Shown here one piece after another: positions 1 to 5,257 of a stretch of 5,257 bases of DNA; position 1 is the stretch's first letter; each line of letters starts with the position of its first letter. The DNA is from Planctomycetales bacterium (GTDB lineage: Bacteria; Planctomycetota; Planctomycetia; Pirellulales; Thermoguttaceae), in contig SKJM01000772.1 in assembly GCA_007122045.1 (NCBI GenBank), forward strand, positions 1 through 5,257, written 5' to 3'. The notes below the pieces were generated by a model. That model worked only from the letters and a program-made list of their open reading frames with translations. It had not been told where the DNA came from and ran no database searches. The position numbers were made by a program, and so were the translations under genes.

Positions 1-1
1 C

Positions 2-2227
2 GGTATGTCGTCGGTGGCCTTCGCCTACGGCGACCGGTTGGCCAACGTGATGGTCGAGGTGTTCATGGGCGGCCGGCTGGCCGGCGAGATCGTCGTGGAA
101 CCCGGCTCCGGCAACCTGGCCGCCGGCCAGGCCCTGCCGTTGCGGGTGTACGTCGTGACCGACGACGGCCAGCGGATCGACCGCACGACCTCAGCCATTT
201 TCCGCAGCTCGGACCCCGATATTGTGAAGATCATGGGCAACCGGGCATGCGCGCTGGCGCCGGGCGAGGCCCGGGTGCAGGCCGTGCTCCCCGACGTGAA
301 GGGCACCGGCACCGCCCACGTACGCGTGAACAACGAGCCGATCGAGGCCATTGCCATCGACCCGGCGCGGTTTGAACTGGTGCCGGGCGATACGGCCCGC
401 GTGCGCGTGCTGGGCGGCGCGGCCAGTGGAACGCACGAGCTGTTTCCGCAGGAAGGGCTGCGCATCACGGCCGGCGGGTCCCAGCCGGGGGCAATCCGCA
501 TCACCGGCGGCGAGGTGCTGGAGGCGGCTTCTCCCGGCGAAGCCGCCGTCGAGGTCGCGTGGCGAAATCTCAACGCACAAGCGCCGGTCCGCGTGACCGG
601 CGACCGGTGGTCCGACCTGGTGTTGGAGCCCGGCCGTTCGACGGCGCATCCCGGCCAGGGCCTGGTGTATCAGCTTAGCGCGGTCCGCGGCGGGCAGCGT
701 CGCGTGCTCACCGAGGCCGACGGCGTCGAGGTGTCGGCCGCCGACCCGAGTGTCGCCCAGGCGGCCGGCGGCATGTCGGTGGTCGCCCGCGCCCCCGGCC
801 GAACCGCCGTGGTGGCCCGCCTCGGCGATGCCCGGGCCGAAGCCCTGCTCGACGTGGTGCCGGGCAGCGGGCCCTACGCCACGGACGTCGCCGTGGGGAG
901 GCATGGCGACGTGATCTACAGGCCGGACAGCTACTACGGGGCCGTGCCGGAGGACTATTGGCGCCGGCGCTACGTGACCCACGGGCCGGGCGGCAGGACG
1001 ATCGTGGAGCGTGACCGCGACTTGGTCGGCCTGGCCGCCATCGCGCGCGGCGACTACGACGGCGACTATTATACCGACCTGCCCGCCGAGGGGGTCGTCG
1101 CCCTCCAATTCATCCCCGACGTGCTCCACATCCCGCTCGGTTCGGGCGGCGCCCGCACCCAAGTGGTCGAGGTGTACGCCGACGGGCGACTCGGCCGCGA
1201 CGTGTCGAACCATCAGTTCCTGGAACTCTCCATGCCCGAAGTGGCCGAAGTGGAGCGGGGCGAGGATGGTCTGGTTTTCCGGCCCACGCGACCGGGGCAG
1301 GCGCGGGTCAGGGCCGAGATCGGCCCGGTCAGTAGCGACGCGCTGTTGCTCTCGGTCGGCGAAGGCGACGCCGGGCTCGCCCGGCTGGTCGTCACGCCCA
1401 ACCCTCTGCCCCTGCATGCCGACGAGCAACGGTCGTTCAGTTCGGTCCTCGTGGACCCGGGCGGTGGGCAATCCCCCCTGGAGGTCGACTACCGCCTCGA
1501 GCCCGCGCCCGGCCAGGGGGTGGTCGAGGCCACCGGCCCGAGAACCCTCCGCGGTCTCGGCCACGGCGATGCCGACGTGCAGGTGATCGTCGACGAGCCC
1601 GGCAGCCCCTACGACGGGCTTTCGACCACGGCGCGGGTGAGCGTCGGCAGCGCGGAACCGATCCGAATTGAACCGAGTTCGATCAACATCACCGTGGGGC
1701 AAGCCACGCCGCCGCTGAGGGTCTTTGCCGAGTCGCCCGACGGACGCATGGATCAGGTGCCGGCGACCCTGGAGGCGACCGACCCGAGCGTGCTGGAACC
1801 CGACCCCCTCCAGCCCGACCAGTTCGTCGCGCGGGCATTGGGCAGCGCCCAGGTCCGCGCCGAATACCGGGGCCGGGAGGCGTTTGCCACCGTCCAGGTG
1901 AGCGGCGACCGGTTCCTGCAAGTCGATACCCGGTTGAACGCCCGGCACGACGAATTCGACGTCTCCATCGAGGTACTAGCGGCGGAGGCGGAGGGGCCGT
2001 TAGAATACAGGGTTTACCCCGCGGGCGAACCGCCTGCGGAAACGTGGGTTGGGTCGAAGGCCGAGGCCGATGGGCACCGGACGACGCTCCGCGGCCCCAG
2101 GCTGGCCTATGGCGAGCCCGGCGCGACGTATCACCTGGTCCTCGAAGCGCGGAGTTCCCGCGACGGCTCCGTGCAGCGCTATCCGCTGACGTTCCGGCTG
2201 CGGCCGGAAATTGAGCGGGTGCAATAA
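2..2227 (+). CDS. Large tandem Ig-like (Big-type) repeat protein, 5' end missing
   Basis: Probable envelope or surface protein made of bacterial Ig-like beta-sandwich repeats. Residues are numbered from the ATG at base 5. Ig-like units lie at about 28-108, 112-198, 202-286, 364-452, 457-547 and 551-633. Each opens with a strand such as 'IVVEPG', 'IAIDPA', 'LVVTPN' or 'IRIEPS' and closes with a 'PG.A.V.A' turn and a final strand. Four carry a middle motif of the type '[SA].DP.[IV]' (68-74, 245-251, 591-597; changed to 'LSMPEVA' at 408-414). A tyrosine-rich segment (287-363) interrupts the array. The C-terminus (638-732) looks like another, different beta-sandwich. I see no membrane segment, LPXTG or catalytic motif. 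The frame stays open to the left edge, and residues 3-19 match the closing strands of the other units, so the ATG at base 5 is an internal Met. Any signal peptide would lie upstream. Ligand and exact location are unknown; a role in adhesion or as a surface scaffold is inference. Confidence 0.85.
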   Translation, partial: GMSSVAFAYGDRLANVMVEVFMGGRLAGEIVVEPGSGNLAAGQALPLRVYVVTDDGQRIDRTTSAIFRSSDPDIVKIMGNRACALAPGEARVQAVLPDVKGTGTAHVRVNNEPIEAIAIDPARFELVPGDTARVRVLGGAASGTHELFPQEGLRITAGGSQPGAIRITGGEVLEAASPGEAAVEVAWRNLNAQAPVRVTGDRWSDLVLEPGRSTAHPGQGLVYQLSAVRGGQRRVLTEADGVEVSAADPSVAQAAGGMSVVARAPGRTAVVARLGDARAEALLDVVPGSGPYATDVAVGRHGDVIYRPDSYYGAVPEDYWRRRYVTHGPGGRTIVERDRDLVGLAAIARGDYDGDYYTDLPAEGVVALQFIPDVLHIPLGSGGARTQVVEVYADGRLGRDVSNHQFLELSMPEVAEVERGEDGLVFRPTRPGQARVRAEIGPVSSDALLLSVGEGDAGLARLVVTPNPLPLHADEQRSFSSVLVDPGGGQSPLEVDYRLEPAPGQGVVEATGPRTLRGLGHGDADVQVIVDEPGSPYDGLSTTARVSVGSAEPIRIEPSSINITVGQATPPLRVFAESPDGRMDQVPATLEATDPSVLEPDPLQPDQFVARALGSAQVRAEYRGREAFATVQVSGDRFLQVDTRLNARHDEFDVSIEVLAAEAEGPLEYRVYPAGEPPAETWVGSKAEADGHRTTLRGPRLAYGEPGATYHLVLEARSSRDGSVQRYPLTFRLRPEIERVQ

Positions 2228-2257
2228 ATTGTGCGGATATTGTAAAATGAACGAATA

Positions 2258-2284
2258 CGGCACGGGGCCTCGGCCCCGTAGCCG
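2258..2284 (+). terminator. GC-rich hairpin after the Ig-repeat gene, possible terminator
   Basis: Arms ACGGGGC (2262-2268) and GCCCCGT (2273-2279) pair perfectly around the four-base loop CTCG. Beyond a single bulged A at 2280, the stem continues for four more pairs (CGGC 2258-2261 with GCCG 2281-2284). It starts 30 bases after the stop of the Ig-repeat gene and ends 50 bases before the next start. No T-tract follows, so a classical intrinsic terminator is not shown. It could be a weak terminator, a 3'-end stabilising structure, or part of the leader of the downstream gene. Confidence 0.5.
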
Positions 2285-2318
2285 CAGATTCGCCCCCATA
2301 ATGGCTAACTGAAACACA

Positions 2319-2324
2319 ACGAGG
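2319..2324 (+). promoter_or_regulatory. Weak Shine-Dalgarno-like site for the SrfC-like gene
   Basis: ACGAGG lies 10 bases before the ATG at 2335. Its GAGG core can pair with the 16S rRNA tail, but the spacing is slightly long. It supports the ATG at 2335 as start: an in-frame TAA at 2299-2301 closes the frame upstream, and no other ATG, GTG or TTG lies in frame between the two. Confidence 0.4.
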
Positions 2325-2334
2325 CTTACGTTCC

Positions 2335-4902
2335 ATGGCTTTTCCGGACGAACGCGATCGGAATATTATTCGCCTGGCCGAGCAAGTCGAGGGCTTGGCC
2401 ACCGACCTGTGCGACTGGCTCTCCGAACACAACCCCGCCCGCCGGGCCACCGACCTGCTGCCCATCGCCGAAAACGACGAATTCGAGGTGCTGCAGCTTC
2501 GGCGGCTGGCCGGCAGCTTGTACACATCGGCCAAGGTGCCGGTGGCGGCGGCCGTGTACGGTCCCTCGCAGGTGGGCAAGAGCCTGTTCGTCGGGCAGGT
2601 GCTCCGGCCGCACAGCGAGAATTTCTGCCCCGTGGGCGGCGACGAAACGCTGGGACCGCCCGCCTACTACAAAGAGCTTTCCTTCGACACCGACCTGAAC
2701 CCCCAGTGCGGCTCGAACGAGGCCACCGCGCTGGTCACCCGGTTTACGACCAAGGACCGCATCGGCATGGGCGTCTCGCCCGAGTATCCGGTGATGGTCC
2801 GCGCGCTGACCCGCGTCGAATGGCTCCGCGTGCTCGCCCGCGGCTTCCACGTCGAATGCAAGACCCCCGACCGCACCTGGCAGCAGGGCGACCTCGAGGA
2901 GTTGTTCCAGGACCTGCACCGGCGGTATCCCGGCAGCGAGGTGGACCGCAAGTGGCGGATGGACATCCTCGACGCCTTCTCGTACATGCGGTACGTCGAC
3001 CGCCGCGGCTTCCAGGCGAAGGAGGCCATCCTCAACGGATTCCTCACGCGCTACCCGCTCAGCGAGGACGGCTACGTGGCCGCGGCCGCCGCGCTGTTCT
3101 GGGACAGTTGGGACTCGCTGACCGCGCTGTTCCAGCGCATCAGCAGCTTCCTGGCTCGCATCACCCTGGGCGACCACGACCCGGCCATTTTTTCCGGTTG
3201 GGCGGGGGTCCGCTTCCTGCTCGACTCGCAGCGGGCGAAGGTCCACGAGCGGCGCAATTCGAAGGTCTGGCAGCGGGTGGACTGGGCCGACTTCTACCTG
3301 GTCGAGAAAGGCAAGTACTTCGTGCTCGACTACCGCCCCGGGACCGGGGCCGGCGGCGAGGAACTCGAAACCATCCAGGCCGGCATGCTCGAGCTGGCCA
3401 TGCCCGTCCTGCCTCACCGGCTCAACGACGACTGGCGGCGGGTGATCGAGCAGATGGACTTCCTGGACATTCCGGGCATGCGAGCCGGGCGCCAGGGGGC
3501 CGAGCAGGGCAAGCGCACCTCGGCCGATTCGCTCGAAGAGCAGATGGAAATCATCAAACGCGGCAAGGTGGCCTACCTGTTCGAGCGCTACACCGACGAA
3601 TTGCAAATCCAGACCCTCCTGCTGCTTTCCCGCGGCGGGAACCTGGAAGTGACCAGCCAAATGAAGCACCACATCGACAAGTGGGGCCGGGCCCGCTACG
3701 GCGAGAAGGCCTGGCCCAGCCGCGTGCGCGACGAGGTGCCCGCCCTGTTCGTCGGCCTGACCGGCATCGACGAGGAGTTCCGCAATCGCGATGAGTACGC
3801 CGACAAGGGCCTGTACGAGAACCGCCTCGGGCAGATCGTCGACGCGCTGGGGCCCGTGATGAACGACTTCGGCGGCCGTGGGAAACCGCTGACCAATTGT
3901 TACCCGATTCGATATCCCGGCACCTGGGACACGAACGAGGAGCAGCGGCAGAAGGACGATCCGGTCAAGTGGGAACGGGCGAAGAAGGCGTTCCTCGAAG
4001 CGGACCTGGTGAAGACGCACGTCCGCGCGCCGGAACAGCGGTGGAATACGGCCATGCGCGACGACGACGGCGGCCTGTCGCTGATCAGCGCCGGCATCCG
4101 CGGGGTGACCACGGCCGAGGAGAAGCAGAACCAACTCACCAAGCAGGTCCAGGAGGTGCAGAACCGCCTGCTCGAACTGGCCCGCGATTGGTGGGTCGAC
4201 CCCGACACGAACGTCGACCGCGAGAAGCGGCTGGCCGCCGCCCGCCGCGTGGTCGAATGGCTCCTGGCCAACGAGGAGATGGTGTACTACCGGGTTCACG
4301 CCATCCAGGAGTCGCTGGCGGTGGCCGAGGGCGACGAGTTGGGCCTGGCCGACTGCGTCGAGACGCAAAGCCGCCGCCGCGGCGATCCGCTGCCGCGGCA
4401 GCTCCGCAATTTCCTGCACGAATGGGCCACCTCGGGGGTGCCCAAACGGTGGGAGGAGTACACCAAGACGCACAGCGACGGCGGGCCGTGGCTGGAACCG
4501 AGCGACATCGGCGCCTTCACCCGCTACTTGCGCGATTACCTCGTTACCGAGAACGTATTCGACGACCTGATCGAGCGGCTCGAGCCGGTCGTCCACCTGA
4601 AGACGCGCGACGAGGCCGCCCGCCGGCGCGCCCGACGCAAGTACGTCCGCACCATTATCAACGACTTCTTGATGAACCCCGGCCCCAGCCTGGCGGCCAT
4701 CCAGGCCGAAGAGGCGGCCGACGGCGACGGCCGGCAGGACGATCGGCGGAAGCAGTTCGCCAACTACGGACTGATGGGCTCGTTCGTCGAGCGGTGGACG
4801 TCGCGCATGCCCGCCGCCCTGGCCCTCGGCGCCGGCGAACACGTCAAGCTGCCCCCGGGAAACAGCGATTTGATCAAGCTGCTCGAACCGTTCGACAAGT
4901 AA
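2335..4902 (+). CDS. SrfC-like P-loop protein (putative virulence factor family, Virul_fac)
   Basis: An 855-residue soluble protein, close to the usual length of the SrfC / putative bacterial virulence factor family. A Walker A / G1 motif GPSQVGKS is at residues 76-83. A conserved block 'GSNEATALVTRFT' (126-138), typical of SrfC proteins, probably serves as the switch I / G2 region. 'FLDIPG' at 376-381 fits the G3 motif DxxG. 'LFVGLTGID' (471-479) sits where a strand plus G4 motif would be expected, but has TGID in place of T/NKxD. Another family-like block, 'RGKVAYLFERYTDE', is at 409-422. A short coiled coil is possible at 593-616. The C-terminal third is mostly charged helices. No signal peptide or membrane segment is visible, so it is probably cytoplasmic. 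GTP or ATP binding is inferred from the motifs; the cellular role is unknown. In Salmonella, srfC lies with srfA and srfB, and the gene that follows here may be a srfB homologue. Family call is fairly sure; function is not. Confidence 0.8.
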   Translation: MAFPDERDRNIIRLAEQVEGLATDLCDWLSEHNPARRATDLLPIAENDEFEVLQLRRLAGSLYTSAKVPVAAAVYGPSQVGKSLFVGQVLRPHSENFCPVGGDETLGPPAYYKELSFDTDLNPQCGSNEATALVTRFTTKDRIGMGVSPEYPVMVRALTRVEWLRVLARGFHVECKTPDRTWQQGDLEELFQDLHRRYPGSEVDRKWRMDILDAFSYMRYVDRRGFQAKEAILNGFLTRYPLSEDGYVAAAAALFWDSWDSLTALFQRISSFLARITLGDHDPAIFSGWAGVRFLLDSQRAKVHERRNSKVWQRVDWADFYLVEKGKYFVLDYRPGTGAGGEELETIQAGMLELAMPVLPHRLNDDWRRVIEQMDFLDIPGMRAGRQGAEQGKRTSADSLEEQMEIIKRGKVAYLFERYTDELQIQTLLLLSRGGNLEVTSQMKHHIDKWGRARYGEKAWPSRVRDEVPALFVGLTGIDEEFRNRDEYADKGLYENRLGQIVDALGPVMNDFGGRGKPLTNCYPIRYPGTWDTNEEQRQKDDPVKWERAKKAFLEADLVKTHVRAPEQRWNTAMRDDDGGLSLISAGIRGVTTAEEKQNQLTKQVQEVQNRLLELARDWWVDPDTNVDREKRLAAARRVVEWLLANEEMVYYRVHAIQESLAVAEGDELGLADCVETQSRRRGDPLPRQLRNFLHEWATSGVPKRWEEYTKTHSDGGPWLEPSDIGAFTRYLRDYLVTENVFDDLIERLEPVVHLKTRDEAARRRARRKYVRTIINDFLMNPGPSLAAIQAEEAADGDGRQDDRRKQFANYGLMGSFVERWTSRMPAALALGAGEHVKLPPGNSDLIKLLEPFDK

Positions 4903-4907
4903 CCCCC

Positions 4908-4992
4908 CGTTGCACGACGCTCCGAGCCGTAAATGAGCGTTGTAGGACGCTCCGAGTCACCACCGGAAAAACGGCTCGGAGAGTCGCGCAAC
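4908..4992. repeat. Three-copy repeat cluster, two direct and one inverted, between the SrfC-like and next gene
   Basis: A 21-base unit with core GACGCTCCGAG occurs at 4908-4928 and again at 4938-4958. The period is exactly 30 bases and 18 of 21 positions are identical. A third copy at 4971-4992 is inverted: its reverse complement matches 4909-4930 at 20 of 22 positions. As RNA, the first copy can form a long stem with the inverted copy, leaving a 40-base loop. The second copy can instead pair with the inverted one (CTCCGAG 4950-4956 with CTCGGAG 4975-4981). The second copy can also form a local hairpin with its left flank (GAGCGT 4935-4940, ACGCTC 4947-4952). The cluster begins 6 bases after the stop of the SrfC-like gene and fills most of the 124-base gap. 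It may be a transcription terminator or processing element, a REP-like dispersed repeat, or a protein-binding site. No T-tract follows the inverted copy. Confidence 0.75.
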
Positions 4993-5026
4993 AGTCCCCG
5001 ATCGAAACACTTTACGATAAACACCC

Positions 5027-5257
5027 ATGCACGTACTGTTCGCCAATACGGGAGTCCAACTGGTCTGTGTTCCACTCCGGGGAGGCGCCCGATTCCAGAC
5101 CGGGCAAATCGGCTACGGCTGGCAGCGGACCCGGTGCGGTTCCGGCGCCGAAAACGAAATACCCCGCGAGTATCCCTTCATCCAGTGGCAGGCCGTGCAG
5201 GCCGGCTCGACGAAGCTGTTCCTCGCCGTCGACACCACCTGCGGCGACCCCGACGTC
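5027..5257 (+). CDS. N-terminus of a probable SrfB-like protein, cut by the window end
   Basis: Seventy-seven codons from ATG at 5027 run without a stop to the right edge. The protein starts MHVLFANTGVQLVCVPL and later has 'REYPFIQWQAV' (50-60) and 'LFLAVDTT' (66-73). The opening, a short strand then 'NTGVQ', resembles my recollection of the SrfB N-terminus, which carries an 'NSGIQ'-type motif. SrfB is a roughly 1,000-residue family whose gene normally accompanies srfC. The start is well fixed: an in-frame TAA at 5018-5020 closes the frame, leaving this ATG as the first start codon. No Shine-Dalgarno sequence is visible in the bases before it. The coding reality is likely, given high-GC codon use, a clear start and the same direction as its neighbour. 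The SrfB identity is tentative because only the first tenth or so of such a protein is visible, and much of the visible part lacks recognisable motifs. Confidence 0.6.
   Translation, partial: MHVLFANTGVQLVCVPLRGGARFQTGQIGYGWQRTRCGSGAENEIPREYPFIQWQAVQAGSTKLFLAVDTTCGDPDV

Noticed and set aside
191..1948. 585-codon open frame on the - strand antisense to the Ig-repeat gene
   Set aside because: Its His/Arg/Gly-rich translation has no recognisable domain, while the + frame shows repeated Ig-like units with conserved motifs.
2229..2248. TTGTGC and TGTAAAAT as -35 and -10 elements of a promoter for the SrfC-like gene
   Set aside because: The two are only 6 bases apart, against about 17 required, so they cannot form one promoter.
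2301..2312. Three-codon mini-ORF (Met-Ala-Asn-stop) ahead of the SrfC-like gene, considered as a leader peptide
   Set aside because: It is too short to distinguish from chance, has no ribosome binding site and no regulatory codon run or attenuator arrangement.
3072..3095. Alanine-rich run in the SrfC-like protein (residues 247-254) considered as a membrane segment
   Set aside because: The uncharged stretch is too short and is bounded by Asp and Glu residues and aromatic helix positions, consistent with a soluble helix.
2326..4842. Very long open frame on the - strand, 838 codons, antisense to the SrfC-like gene
   Set aside because: It is a composition shadow of a high-GC coding strand: its translation is low-complexity (rich in V, A, G, L, H and Q), shows no family motif, and the + strand frame carries clear P-loop and family signatures.
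4908..4992. Two repeats at 30-base period considered as a CRISPR remnant
   Set aside because: The spacer would be only 9 bases, there are just two direct copies with mismatches, the third copy is inverted, and no cas gene is present.
5013..5018. TACGAT as a -10 promoter box for the third gene
   Set aside because: It matches only 4 of 6 positions of the sigma70-type consensus, the matching -35 position (about 4990-4995) reads AACAGT, and the start codon would be only a few bases from the transcription start.

Overview
The window is about two-thirds G+C and carries two large genes and the start of a third, all on the + strand. Together with a SrfC-family P-loop protein and a large bacterial-Ig repeat protein, this suggests a high-GC environmental bacterium, most likely a planctomycete. 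That assignment rests on sequence style and gene content only; no marker gene is present.

Layout. (1) 2-2227: the 3' part of a large protein built from tandem Ig-like (Big-type) domains. The reading frame is open at the left edge, and its first residues look like the last strands of another Ig-like domain, so the true start lies outside the window. (2) 2228-2334: a 107-base spacer with a strong GC hairpin. (3) 2335-4902: a complete 855-residue SrfC-like protein (Virul_fac family) with a P-loop, a DxPG motif and a degenerate G4-like motif. (4) 4903-5026: a 124-base spacer dominated by a three-copy repeat, with two direct copies exactly 30 bases apart and one inverted copy, which can fold in several mutually exclusive ways. 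(5) 5027 to the right edge: the first 77 codons of a third gene. Its opening resembles the N-terminus of SrfB, the usual genetic partner of SrfC.

How the genes may work together. In enterobacteria srfB and srfC are neighbours (srfABC). Here a SrfC-like nucleotide-binding protein is followed directly by a probable SrfB-like protein and preceded by a probable envelope or surface Ig-repeat protein. The three may form one locus, with the nucleotide-binding proteins working in the cytoplasm and the Ig-repeat protein in the envelope. This is inference from order and direction. The role of SrfB/SrfC in such bacteria is, as far as I know, undescribed, and this pair is the most interesting feature of the window.
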